NCBI RefSeq assembly: GCF_010731715.1 | Contig: NZ_AP022587.1 | Coordinates: 124,001 to 188,000, forward strand | Reading direction: 5' to 3' | DNA from: Mycobacterium stomatepiae | GTDB taxonomy: Bacteria > Actinomycetota > Actinomycetes > Mycobacteriales > Mycobacteriaceae | Length of the DNA: 64,000 nucleotides | Part shown: positions 1-8,147 of the stretch, in pieces | Numbering within the stretch: the stretch's first letter is position 1 | How the letters are laid out: each line of letters starts with the position of its first letter | Notes under the pieces: model-generated | What the model was told of the DNA's origin: nothing | The model's input: only the letters and a program-made list of their open reading frames with translations | Database searches by the model: none | Position numbers and translations under genes: made by a program

Positions 1-1923
1 TGTTATTTGGGATTCGACGTCGAAGGCCACGATCTGCGCGCTTGCCCGGGAAATCCGGCTGACGATTCGTGCGATCCTATCGGCGGTGCGATCGTGGAGT
101 AGCCGGCCTACCAAGGCGGAGTATGTCCTCCGCGGTAGCAGCACAGTCACTTTGGAGTCCGGATGGTCATCGAGAGTTTGCGATACCAACCCGTAGGCTG
201 CTGAACCCAGCCGGCGGTCTGGGCACTCGACCATCTGCAGTGCCGTGTCGTGTTCGAACCGGTCCCAAAATTTTTGCAACAATTCGGCTCGACTCGGATC
301 CAGGACGAAATGCACTGCGGTCAGCACCTCGGCGTGCAGACTCTTCGCGTAGCGCATCGCCTCGATTTCGGCGAGGTCGATCGAATCGACGAACACGAAA
401 ACCCGATGTTGCGGATAACTGTCAAAGCAGGGCTGTTCGGTGGCACACAGGTCTAGGACCGCGGCTTCGGCGCGGTACTGGCGATTGAGTCGGATCAGTA
501 TGATCACCAGGACCGGGAACACAACGACGATGAGCCAGGCGCCCTCGTTGAATTTGGCTACCGCAAAAATTCCCACGACGAGCGTGGATAGGATTCTCGC
601 GGACACGTTGACCGTCAGCTTGCGGCGCCAACCGCGATCGCGGCGCTTCAGATGGTGTTTGGTCATTCCGAATCCGGCCATCGCAAAGGCACTGAATACG
701 CCCATCGTGAACAGGGGCACCAGCGCGTTGACCGACCCACCCGTTGCCAGCAGGAGGATCAGTGCGAGGGCCGTCAAGACGATGATCGCATTCGAAAACA
801 CCAGACGGTGACCACGTTTCATCAGCGGTCGGGGCAAGAACCGATCTTCGGCAACAAAATTGGCGAGTGCAGGAAACCCGTTGAAGCTGGTGTTGGCGCC
901 GTTGTAGAGGATGGCTGCGCTCGCAGCCTGCAAGAGGAAGTACAAGACATGGCCGACCGCTCCGTTGCCAAACACCGCACGGCCGATCTCAGAAAGCATG
1001 GACGGATATCCGGCAACGAACGGAGTGGCGTGCGTGACGTAAGCAAGCCAGGCGACGCCAGCCAACAGGAAACCCAGAATCCAAGCCATAATGGTGAGGG
1101 CTCGTCGTGCATTGATCCCCTGCGGTGGGTGAAACAGGTTGACAGTGCTAGAAATTGCTTCGACACCCGTCAGGGACGAGCCGCCATTGGCAAATGCTCG
1201 CAATATCACGAGCACGGTCGCACCCATGATCAGTCCGTTGCCCTGGTGGACCGGCACGGCACCATCAAGTTGATGCGGGTCGTAAATAGGTAAGCCCCAG
1301 AAGATCTCGCGAATAAGGCCGGCAACGACCATCAGCGAGAGCATGAAGATCAAAGCGTAGGTCGGTACAGCGAATGTTCGGCCCGCCTCGCGTAACCCGC
1401 GCAGGTTGGCCAGGGAAAAGACCAGCACAGCGGTGACCGTGATTTCTAAACTGTAGGGCCCCAACACCGGTATCGCGGACACCACCGCGACTGTGCCGGC
1501 GGCACACTGGATTGCGACGGTGACCACGTAGTCGATCAGGAGGGCGGCGGCGGCGACCTGCGCCACCCGCGGCCCGAAGTTGTCTCGGGCGACGATGTAC
1601 GAGCCGCCGGCCCTTGTGTAGGTCATGACGACTTGGCGGTACGACCCAGCGACCAGCGCTAGGATCAACAGAATCACGCCGGTAATCGGAAGCAGTAAGG
1701 CGAAGGCGGCCATGCCCGCGGCGGGCAGCAGCTCCACCATGATCTGCTCGGGGCCATAAGCGGTCGACGAGATCGCATCCGGCGAAAGAGCACCGAGTGC
1801 CACGGCATTTGACAGTTTCTCGTGTTCCAGGTCGCTGGTGATCTTCGGTTTCCCAAGCAAGAGTCGTTTGCAGACGTCGGAAACCGAAGGGCTTATCGCC
1901 TGCTGGTCAGTTTGGCCAGTCAT
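1..1923 (-). CDS. KimA-like APC-superfamily potassium transporter (3' end outside window)
   Basis: At least 641 residues are encoded and no stop is reached before the window edge. The N-terminus (RLLLGKPK, then ALSPDAISSTAYGPEQIM near residues 45-62) closely resembles Bacillus KimA/YdaO, a high-affinity potassium importer of the APC superfamily. About 12 hydrophobic helices follow, including the GGSYIVARDNFG region. From about residue 440 the protein becomes soluble, with a universal-stress-like cytoplasmic domain. The ATG at 1923 is the first sensible start; TAGGAT lies 6 bases upstream and could be a -10 of a leaderless transcript. Function as a potassium or amino-acid permease is inferred from family only. 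Confidence 0.85.
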   Translation of the reverse strand, partial: MTGQTDQQAISPSVSDVCKRLLLGKPKITSDLEHEKLSNAVALGALSPDAISSTAYGPEQIMVELLPAAGMAAFALLLPITGVILLILALVAGSYRQVVMTYTRAGGSYIVARDNFGPRVAQVAAAALLIDYVVTVAIQCAAGTVAVVSAIPVLGPYSLEITVTAVLVFSLANLRGLREAGRTFAVPTYALIFMLSLMVVAGLIREIFWGLPIYDPHQLDGAVPVHQGNGLIMGATVLVILRAFANGGSSLTGVEAISSTVNLFHPPQGINARRALTIMAWILGFLLAGVAWLAYVTHATPFVAGYPSMLSEIGRAVFGNGAVGHVLYFLLQAASAAILYNGANTSFNGFPALANFVAEDRFLPRPLMKRGHRLVFSNAIIVLTALALILLLATGGSVNALVPLFTMGVFSAFAMAGFGMTKHHLKRRDRGWRRKLTVNVSARILSTLVVGIFAVAKFNEGAWLIVVVFPVLVIILIRLNRQYRAEAAVLDLCATEQPCFDSYPQHRVFVFVDSIDLAEIEAMRYAKSLHAEVLTAVHFVLDPSRAELLQKFWDRFEHDTALQMVECPDRRLGSAAYGLVSQTLDDHPDSKVTVLLPRRTYSALVGRLLHDRTADRIARIVSRISRASAQIVAFDVESQIT

Positions 1924-2011
1924 GGCTCATCCTAGCCCAAGGCGAGTGTTGGTGGCGTCTTCCTTAACGGAAACTTGACGGACCCTCCGCGTTACAACGA
2001 TAACGGGTGTA

Positions 2012-2235
2012 ATGTTTTGCGTGGCCGAAAGCGTCCCGCGAGCGAACAGAGTCCATCACGTGGTGTTTGCGGTGCCAGGGGACAGCTCGCCGAAGTGTCG
2101 CAGTTCTTCTCGGACTTGGGTTTTCGATTCCAAACCGTCGAGCTCGAAGGCGTAAGCCTGCTGATGCTGCTGGGCTGGGACGGCGGCGCCGAGCCGGTGA
2201 GCCTAGCGTTGGTTTCCGTCGTGTCGGGCCCCTAG
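2012..2235 (+). pseudogene. Relic of a VOC (glyoxalase/bleomycin-resistance) family gene
   Basis: This fills most of the 352-base gap between the transporter and cobD. From an ATG at 2012 the frame reads a VOC-like start ending in VHHVVFAV. Near 2080 the homologous reading moves to another frame (LAEVSQFFSDLGF, then LLMLLGWDGGAEPVSL), consistent with loss of one base. It ends at a stop at 2233-2235, well short of a normal VOC domain of about 120-150 residues. I read it as a decayed single-domain VOC protein. The family assignment rests on pattern recognition of the beta-alpha motif. Confidence 0.6.
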
Positions 2236-2242
2236 CGAAGCG

Positions 2243-2259
2243 ATGCGCGCAACGCGCAT
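2243..2259. repeat. Perfect 7-bp inverted repeat upstream of cobD
   Basis: ATGCGCG and CGCGCAT are separated by CAA, ending 16 bases before the cobD GTG. It could be a hairpin in the cobD leader or a protein-binding dyad. No cobalamin riboswitch core is recognisable around it. Confidence 0.5.
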
Positions 2260-2275
2260 GTGAGACGCTGCCGAA

Positions 2276-3226
2276 GTGCCAGCGACACGGACCCGGATCG
2301 TCGGCGTACTGGTCGGGTTTTTCGCCGACCTCGCGCTGAGCGATCCGAAAAGAGGCCATCCCGTCGCGGCATTCGGCCGGGCCGCCGCCGAGCTCGAGCA
2401 GTTCACCTACCGCGACGCGAAGATTGCCGGCGCGTTGCAGGTGGGTCTCGCGGTTGGCGCGGTGGGGCTGATCGGCACGGCCGTGCAGCGGGCCGCCTCG
2501 CGTAACAGCCCGCTTCGGTCCGTTGCCGCCACCGCCGCGGCCACCTGGGTCGCCCTGGGCGGAACGTCGTTGGCGCGCACCGGCCTGCAGATGGCGCAGC
2601 TGCTCGACCGCGATGACATCGGCGCCGCGCGGCGACTGCTGCCGTCGCTGTGCGGGCGCGATCCGGCCGGGCTGGACGGCTCGGGGCTGACCCGCGCGGC
2701 GCTGGAATCCGTCGCGGAGAACACCTCCGACGCCCAGGTGGCACCGCTGCTGTGGGCAGCCGCCGGTGGGGTGCCCGCCGTGCTGGTGTACCGCGCGATC
2801 AACACCCTGGACGCGATGATCGGCCACCGCTCGCCCCGGTACATCCGATTTGGTTGGGCCGCAGCACGATTGGACGATGCGGCTAACTATGTCCCGGCTC
2901 GGGTGACCGCGGTGCTGGTAGTCGCGTGCGCGCCGCTGGTCGGCGGGTCGCTGGCGGGTGCGGCCAGGGCCTGGCGCCGCGACGCGGTCCGTCATCCCAG
3001 TCCCAACGCCGGTGTGGTCGAGGCGGCCTTCGCCGGGGCGCTGGGCGTGCGGCTGGGAGGGCCCACGCAGTATCACCACGAGCTGCAGATCCGCCCCACC
3101 CTCGGCGACGGGCGGGCGCCCACCGTGGCCGATCTGCGCCGCGCGGTGGCGCTGTCACGGATAGTGCAGCTGGGGGCCGCCGCGTTGCTGGCCGCTGCCG
3201 TGTCTCGTGCGCGCTGCCGGCGTTGA
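2276..3226 (+). CDS. cobD: Cobalamin biosynthesis protein CobD (adenosylcobinamide-phosphate synthase)
   Basis: CobD (CbiB family) is an integral membrane protein that attaches the aminopropanol arm to adenosylcobyric acid, giving adenosylcobinamide (phosphate). The 316-residue product contains the family signatures ESVAENTSDAQVAPLLWA and YRAINTLDAMIGHRSPRY, plus HPSPNAGVVEAAFAGALGVRLGG in the C-terminal half. Length and sequence match M. tuberculosis CobD closely. The start is GTG at 2276; there is no strong ribosome binding site. Other cobalamin genes are at 7101 (cobC) and at 47956-50302 (cobS, cobT, cobU), so the pathway is scattered over the window. Confidence 0.95.
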   Translation: MPATRTRIVGVLVGFFADLALSDPKRGHPVAAFGRAAAELEQFTYRDAKIAGALQVGLAVGAVGLIGTAVQRAASRNSPLRSVAATAAATWVALGGTSLARTGLQMAQLLDRDDIGAARRLLPSLCGRDPAGLDGSGLTRAALESVAENTSDAQVAPLLWAAAGGVPAVLVYRAINTLDAMIGHRSPRYIRFGWAAARLDDAANYVPARVTAVLVVACAPLVGGSLAGAARAWRRDAVRHPSPNAGVVEAAFAGALGVRLGGPTQYHHELQIRPTLGDGRAPTVADLRRAVALSRIVQLGAAALLAAAVSRARCRR

Positions 3227-3232
3227 GTGTGC

Positions 3233-4045
3233 TCAGCGTCGACGGCCGTAGCGGTCGGCGAGCTTCTCTTCGATGGTCATCGGGGTTTCGGGTGCCTTCG
3301 CCTGCTTTTCCTGGCGCCTGATCCGGATCTCCGAGTAGGCGAAATAGCCCAGCCCGATCGGGGCCAGGATGCCGAACGAAATCCACTGGATGCCATAGGA
3401 CAGAAACGGGCCGGCGTCGAGGTGCGGCACGCCGATCAGGCCGAGCCCCCCGGGCTGATTCTCGACCAGTTGAAGATACGACCCGGCCAGCGGAATCTTG
3501 GTCAGCACGGAGACCTGGTCGGTATTGATCGAATACACTTGCTGCACACCGTCTCTGGAGAACGGCTCCTTGTCCGCAAGCGCCGGTTCGGAATCGCGCA
3601 GCCGCGCGGTCAGCGTCACCGTATCCTGCGGCGGGCGGGGGATCGGTGGGACGTGCGAGCCGGGCAGGGGGCGCACGTAGCCGCGGTCGACGAGAACAGT
3701 CGGCCCGCCGTCGACGACGAACGGGGCCAGCACCTCGAAGGCCTGATCTCCCTCAACGACTCGCAGCCGCGCCAGCACCTCGACGTCGGGTAGGTAATGC
3801 CCGGTTGCGGTCACCCTGCGCCACTGCGCGTTCGGTGCCGACGAATCCTGCTGCGGCAACGGGGTTTGCAACGGTACCGGCGCGGTATTCAGGGAGTTCT
3901 CGATCTGGTGATTCTCCCGCGACGTGCGGGCATTCTTTCCGAGCTGCCACGGCGCGAGCACCATGAAACACAGGTAGGTGAAGGCGATCACCACCAGGAT
4001 TAGCGCGATCCAGCCTGGTCGTAGCAGGAATGCCAAGCGGCGCAT
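3233..4045 (-). CDS. SURF1 family cytochrome oxidase assembly protein
   Basis: The 270-residue protein has a transmembrane helix at about residues 10-33, a central extracytoplasmic domain (WRRVTATGHYLPDVEVLARLR; VLVDRGYVRP) and a second helix near residues 215-240, the SURF1 arrangement. SURF1 proteins help assemble cytochrome c oxidase, here presumably the aa3 enzyme whose subunit genes ctaC and ctaF are at 56.7-58.3 kb. The ATG at 4045 overlaps the ptpA stop by one base (TGATG), so translation is probably coupled. A TTG one codon upstream is possible but less likely. It corresponds to Rv2235. Confidence 0.9.
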   Translation of the reverse strand: MRRLAFLLRPGWIALILVVIAFTYLCFMVLAPWQLGKNARTSRENHQIENSLNTAPVPLQTPLPQQDSSAPNAQWRRVTATGHYLPDVEVLARLRVVEGDQAFEVLAPFVVDGGPTVLVDRGYVRPLPGSHVPPIPRPPQDTVTLTARLRDSEPALADKEPFSRDGVQQVYSINTDQVSVLTKIPLAGSYLQLVENQPGGLGLIGVPHLDAGPFLSYGIQWISFGILAPIGLGYFAYSEIRIRRQEKQAKAPETPMTIEEKLADRYGRRR

Positions 4046-4533
4046 CAACCGTGCCCGTTTTGCGCTAGTTGCTCGTCGACCCAGTCGTGCAGGCCGGGCA
4101 ATGCGGCCTCAATGACGGTCAGCACCTCTTCGAAATCAGCCTGATTGCCGTAGTAGGGATCCTCGACGTCGAGTGCGTGGGCGCCCGAGCGCGGGTCGAA
4201 CGAGCGCAGCATCCTGATCCGGTCGTCGTCGACACCGAGTTGCTGCAGCATCCGAAGATGGTTGCGGCCCAAGGCCACCACCAGGTCGGCGCCCAGGTGC
4301 TCGTCGTCGACCTGCGCGGCGCGGTGATCGGTGGAGTAGCCGTGGGCCCGGAGCACCTTGGCCGCCCGCTCATCGGCGCTACTGCCGACGTGCCAGTTGC
4401 CGGTGCCGGCACTGGTGACGCGGACCGCGTCGCCCAGGCCACGCTGCCGCAGCTGGTCGGCGAACATCTTCTCGGCCATCGGCGAGCGGCAGATGTTGCC
4501 GCTGCAGACAAAGGTCACGTGCAACTCAGACAC
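4045..4533 (-). CDS. ptpA: Low-molecular-weight protein tyrosine phosphatase PtpA
   Basis: The 162-residue product carries the catalytic P-loop C10-S-G-N-I-C-R16-S at its N-terminus and the general-acid loop DVEDPYYG near the C-terminus, as in M. tuberculosis PtpA. In pathogenic mycobacteria PtpA is secreted and blocks phagosome maturation; whether it does so here is not shown by sequence. The GTG at 4533 matches the conserved start of the family; the frame stays open upstream but that extension is not conserved. It overlaps the end of the upstream HAD/kinase gene by 8 bases and the SURF1 start by 1. Confidence 0.93.
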   Translation of the reverse strand: MSELHVTFVCSGNICRSPMAEKMFADQLRQRGLGDAVRVTSAGTGNWHVGSSADERAAKVLRAHGYSTDHRAAQVDDEHLGADLVVALGRNHLRMLQQLGVDDDRIRMLRSFDPRSGAHALDVEDPYYGNQADFEEVLTVIEAALPGLHDWVDEQLAQNGHG

Positions 4534-5197
4534 CCAGCGCCCTCCGCAGCTCGGCGACCGTGGCCGCATGCGTCACGCCGGTGACGGCGTAGCCGTCGGC
4601 GAAATCGGCTTTGCCGTAACCCCAGCCGACGACGACGGTGTCGATGCCGTGTGCGGCCGCGCCATCGACGTCGTGGCTGCGGTCGCCGACCATCAGCACT
4701 CGCTCGGGCAGCGGCTGCAGCTGGGCCAATGCATGTGCCAGTACGTCCTCCTTGTTCCGGCGGGTGCCATCGGGCAGTGCGCCGGCGATGACCTCGAAGT
4801 GGTGGTCGAGGTCGAAGTGGGCAAGGACGCGCCGTGCCGTCGGCTCCAGCTTGGAGGTGGCCACGGCCAGCCGTACCCCGGCGGCACGCAGATCGGCGAG
4901 CAGTGGCTCGATGCCGTCGAACAAGCTGTTGTTCGACCAGCCCCGAGCGCCATACTCCGCCCGGAACACAGCGAACGCCGCGTCGGCGTCCTCGCCGAGC
5001 ATCAGCTGGAACGTTTCGTCCATGGGCGGGCCGACGATCTGCGCGGCCAGGTCACCCTCGGGCACCGTGGCGCCGACATGCTCGAGCGCGTGGGTGAAGC
5101 TGGCGACGATCCCCGCCGCGGAATCGGTCAGGGTGCCGTCGAGGTCGAAGATCACCAGCTGGGGCGCCTGCCCGTGGGCCGAAACTGCTCCTGTCAC
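4526..5197 (-). CDS. ptkA: HAD-superfamily protein, PtkA-like (tyrosine kinase partner of PtpA)
   Basis: The protein has HAD motif I (FDLDGT, Asp18 and Asp20 counting from the GTG at 5197), a central VATSK segment and motif IV (MVGDRSHDVDGA), in the phosphoglycolate-phosphatase-like subfamily. Its M. tuberculosis homologue Rv2232 has been described as the tyrosine kinase PtkA that acts on PtpA. The overlap with ptpA supports a shared role. The start is uncertain: the frame is open to a TTG at 5293, which would add a poorly conserved, disordered N-terminus similar in kind to that of PtkA. From sequence alone a phosphatase activity is equally possible. Confidence 0.82.
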   Translation of the reverse strand: MTGAVSAHGQAPQLVIFDLDGTLTDSAAGIVASFTHALEHVGATVPEGDLAAQIVGPPMDETFQLMLGEDADAAFAVFRAEYGARGWSNNSLFDGIEPLLADLRAAGVRLAVATSKLEPTARRVLAHFDLDHHFEVIAGALPDGTRRNKEDVLAHALAQLQPLPERVLMVGDRSHDVDGAAAHGIDTVVVGWGYGKADFADGYAVTGVTHAATVAELRRALGV

Positions 5198-5346
5198 GTC
5201 ACCATTCTTGTCGATGGCGCGCAATGCGGGATCGAGGGCCTGGCTGGAGATGCGCTCAGTTCGCTTCTGGGGGATTCTTACTCTGGCTGACAACAGTTTT
5301 CGTTGCCTACCGGTTTTGCCAGCGTTGCGATTCCGGAAGGAAACAC

Positions 5347-6195
5347 ATGGCCAGCACCACCACCGAGTGGGAAAAGGCGGAGATCAACAAAGCCAACGCT
5401 TCGGGGCTGACTCCGGTGGTGTTCGTGCACGGCCTCTGGCTGCTGTCCAGCAGCTGGCAACGCTGGCGCGAGTTGTTCGAAGCCAACGGCTACACGACGA
5501 TCGCCCCGGGCTGGCTCGACGATCCGGCCAGCGTCGCCGAGGCGTTCGAGCGCCCAGAAGTGTTCGCCCACAAGAAGGTTCAAGCCGTCACCGATCACTA
5601 TCTGGAAGCCATCGGGCAGCTGACGAAGAAACCCGCGGTCGTCGGGCACTCCTTCGGTGGCTTGATCTCCCAGAAGATCGCGGGCACCGGCGCGTCGGTG
5701 GCGACCGTGTCGATCGACAACGCCCCGTTCAGAGGGATTCTGCCGCTGCCGTTCTCGGCGCTGCGCTCGTCGTTCCCGGTGCTGGGTAATCCCGCCAACT
5801 ACGGCAAGGCCGTGGCCCTGACCTTCGATCAGTTCAAGTACGGATGGGCGAACAACCTCGACGAGGCCGAGGCCAGGGAGTTGCACGAGACCTATCACGT
5901 GCCGGCGCCAGGCCTGCCGCTGTTTCAGGCGGCGATCTCGAACTTCAATCCGGCCAGCGAGACCAAGGTGAACTCCAAGAATCCTGACCGCGGCCCGCTG
6001 TTGATCATCGCGGGGGAGAACGACAACACCGTGCCGCTGGCGGTCACCGAGGCCACTTTCAAACTTCAGTCCAAGCACAACCCGGGCGTGACCGAGATCG
6101 AACGGATTCCCGCCCGGGGCCACTCCCTGGTCATCGACAGCGGCTGGAAGGAAGTCGCCGACGTCTCCGTAAAGTTCATCCAGCGCTTCACCTGA
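5347..6195 (+). CDS. Alpha/beta hydrolase
   Basis: This 282-residue protein has an alpha/beta-hydrolase fold: an oxyanion-hole segment VFVHGLW near residue 26, the nucleophile elbow GHSFGG with Ser102, an acid loop IIAGENDNTVPL near residue 235 and the histidine loop PARGHSLV near residue 258. There is no signal peptide. The ATG at 5347 has a good ribosome binding site (GGAAGGAAAC). It is divergent from ptkA. The substrate is unknown; esterase or lipase-like activity is a family-level guess. Confidence 0.85.
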   Translation: MASTTTEWEKAEINKANASGLTPVVFVHGLWLLSSSWQRWRELFEANGYTTIAPGWLDDPASVAEAFERPEVFAHKKVQAVTDHYLEAIGQLTKKPAVVGHSFGGLISQKIAGTGASVATVSIDNAPFRGILPLPFSALRSSFPVLGNPANYGKAVALTFDQFKYGWANNLDEAEARELHETYHVPAPGLPLFQAAISNFNPASETKVNSKNPDRGPLLIIAGENDNTVPLAVTEATFKLQSKHNPGVTEIERIPARGHSLVIDSGWKEVADVSVKFIQRFT

Positions 6196-6202
6196 TTTTC
6201 GC

Positions 6203-6242
6203 GTCGCGCTGAACGCGACCGACGGTCCGCGCTGAGCGCGAC
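6203..6242 (+). terminator. Two tandem hairpins downstream of the hydrolase
   Basis: GTCGCG-CTGAA-CGCGAC at 6203-6219 is followed by CGCGCT-G-AGCGCG at 6228-6240. Both are perfect short stems and share a GCGCTGA core, so the second looks like a duplicated variant of the first. There is no U-tract, which is common for mycobacterial terminators. Confidence 0.5.
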
Positions 6243-6291
6243 GAGCCGGGCTATGCTTCGTTGACCACGGGGGCTGAAGGGTGATCAACGC

Positions 6292-7050
6292 ATGCGCCGA
6301 TTAACTGTCGGAGTCGCCATCGCTGTCACGATCCTCGTCGCCGGCTGCGGCGGCGGCAACGGAAACGCCCCAGCCTCGTCGACCACAACCGCGACCGCGA
6401 CGTCGCCATCGAAGCCCCCGATCGCGCAGGCCGCGCTGTCGGGTCTGTTGCTCACGCCGGCCGAGATCGACACCCTGCTGGGCGTCACGGGATCGGCGAG
6501 CAAGGACAAAATCGACAAGCTGCAGGATGACTCGACCAAGCAGCCGCCGGGACCGCCGGGCTGGAAGTTTCCCGACGAGTGCGTTTACACGATGGGTCCC
6601 GCGGAGGCACCCGTATACGCGGGCAGCGGCAACACCGCGGTCAGCGGGGACGCCGACTCCACGTCGCTGGGAAGCGACCAGGACGTCATGGTGGGCCAGG
6701 TGGTGGTGTTGTTCCCCTCTGCCAAGGAGGCGAATGACTTCTTCACCACCTCCGCCCAGCGCTGGCCTGCCTGTGCGGACCGTCAAATCAACGTGCCTGG
6801 CAAAGACGACGGCGCCCAGATGACATTCAAGATGGGTCCGTTCGCCAACACGAACCGAATCTTGAGCATCACCCAGACGACGACGATGACCGTGAGTGGT
6901 CAACCCGACGCGATGACCGTCACCGTTCAGCGGGCGCTGACGGCGCGCAACAACGTCGTTGTCGACGTCGTCCTGATGCGCAAGGACCCGGCGGACTTGG
7001 GCGTCAAGGTCGCAGCTCAGATCGCCGCCAAGATCGACAAGCAGCAGTAG
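6292..7050 (+). CDS. Lipoprotein with PknH-sensor-like extracellular domain
   Basis: The 252-residue product starts with a lipoprotein signal peptide whose lipobox LVAGC places the lipidated cysteine at residue 19, followed by a Thr/Ser/Pro-rich linker. The remaining ~190 residues fit the extracellular sensor domain found in the kinase PknH and in several mycobacterial lipoproteins: LLTPAEIDTLLG, the conserved Cys in FPDECVYTM and the second Cys in RWPACADRQ, which probably form a disulfide. It therefore sits on the outer face of the cytoplasmic membrane. The ligand is unknown. The gene is alone, followed by a strong hairpin. Confidence 0.8.
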   Translation: MRRLTVGVAIAVTILVAGCGGGNGNAPASSTTTATATSPSKPPIAQAALSGLLLTPAEIDTLLGVTGSASKDKIDKLQDDSTKQPPGPPGWKFPDECVYTMGPAEAPVYAGSGNTAVSGDADSTSLGSDQDVMVGQVVVLFPSAKEANDFFTTSAQRWPACADRQINVPGKDDGAQMTFKMGPFANTNRILSITQTTTMTVSGQPDAMTVTVQRALTARNNVVVDVVLMRKDPADLGVKVAAQIAAKIDKQQ

Positions 7051-7055
7051 CCTTA

Positions 7056-7072
7056 CCCGGGCGGTGCCCGGG
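7056..7072 (+). terminator. Hairpin terminator after the lipoprotein gene
   Basis: CCCGGGC and GCCCGGG form a perfect 7-bp stem with a GGT loop directly after the stop codon. No U-tract follows. Confidence 0.6.
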
Positions 7073-7100
7073 CCCGACAGCGCGCACTAGTGTTTGTCGG

Positions 7101-8147
7101 ATGGCGAGTCCGGAATCGATGGCGCGCTATCACGGTGATCAGGCCGCGGCGCCGGGGATCCTCGATTTCGCGGTCAACGTCCGCCACGCGCACCCACCGC
7201 ACTGGCTGATCGAGCGGCTGAGCGCGCGGCTGCCGGATCTGGCCCGCTATCCCAGCCTTGACGACCAGCACCGGGCGCAAGACGTGGTCGCGCGGCGGCA
7301 TGGCCGGACGCGCGACGAGGTGCTGCCGCTGGCCGGCGGCGCCGAGGGGTTCGCGTTGCTGCCCAACCTGCGCCCGGCGCTGGCGGCGCTGGTCGCGCCC
7401 TCGTTCACCGAGCCGGCCGTGGCGTTGAGCGCGGCCGGAGTACCGGTGCACCACGTCGTCGTCGACCCCCCGTTCGGCCTCGACGGCGTCTTGGAAGTAC
7501 CGGAGGACGCCGACCTCGTCGTGGTGGGCAATCCGACCAACCCCACCTCGGTGCTGCATCGCCGCGAGCAGTTGCTCGCCCTGCGCCGGCCCGGGCGGAT
7601 CCTGGTGGTCGACGAGGCGTTCGCGGATTCGATTCCCGGCGAGCCGGAGTCGCTCGCGGCCGACTCGCTGGCCGACGTGCTGGTGCTGCGCAGTCTGACC
7701 AAGACCTGGGCGTTGGCCGGACTGCGGGTCGGCTACGCTCTGGGCGCCCCGGACGTGTTGGCGCGGTTGACCGCCGAGCGCCCGCACTGGCCGGTCGGCA
7801 CTTTGCAACTCACGGCGCTGGCCGCGTGCTGTGCCCCCCACGCGGTCGCCGACGCCGAAGCCGATGCGGTGCGGCTGGCGCAGCTGCGCACCGAGATGGC
7901 GGTCGGTCTGACGTCGGTGGGCGCCGACGTGGTCGACGGCCAGGCTCCGTTCCTGCTGTTGCGCGTCCCCGACGCCGTTAGGGTCCGAAACAGTTTGCAC
8001 GACAAGGGGATTGCCGTGCGCCGCTGTGACACGTTCGTCGGCCTGGATGAGAGCTATCTGCGCGCCGCGGTGCGCCGGGAGTGGCCGCTGCTGGCCCAGG
8101 CGATCTCGGAGGCCAGGCCCGTCGCGAACAGCGGGAGGAATCGGTGA
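7101..8147 (+). CDS. cobC: Threonine-phosphate-decarboxylase-like PLP aminotransferase CobC
   Basis: A class I/II fold-type I PLP enzyme of 348 residues, homologous to Rv2231c (cobC). It shows the cofactor-binding NPTNPTS segment (144-150), DEAFAD near 171 and the Schiff-base lysine K201 in [15 protein letters not shown]. In cobalamin synthesis this family makes aminopropanol phosphate from threonine phosphate, the arm attached by CobD; histidinol-phosphate aminotransferase-like activity is an alternative. A possible -10 (TAGTGT) ends 7 bases before the ATG, so the message may be almost leaderless. Its stop overlaps the next start (GTGA). Confidence 0.88.
   Translation: MASPESMARYHGDQAAAPGILDFAVNVRHAHPPHWLIERLSARLPDLARYPSLDDQHRAQDVVARRHGRTRDEVLPLAGGAEGFALLPNLRPALAALVAPSFTEPAVALSAAGVPVHHVVVDPPFGLDGVLEVPEDADLVVVGNPTNPTSVLHRREQLLALRRPGRILVVDEAFADSIPGEPESLAADSLADVLVLRSLTKTWALAGLRVGYALGAPDVLARLTAERPHWPVGTLQLTALAACCAPHAVADAEADAVRLAQLRTEMAVGLTSVGADVVDGQAPFLLLRVPDAVRVRNSLHDKGIAVRRCDTFVGLDESYLRAAVRREWPLLAQAISEARPVANSGRNR

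Noticed and set aside
1924..2275. Cobalamin riboswitch before cobD or c-di-AMP riboswitch before the KimA-like gene
   Set aside because: I looked for the conserved cores on both strands and did not find them; the region is better explained by a VOC relic and a small palindrome. A covariance-model search would decide.
1964..3079. A 371-codon minus-strand frame covering the VOC relic and cobD
   Set aside because: Shadow of cobD; composition is Arg/Gly/Pro-rich and no family is recognisable.
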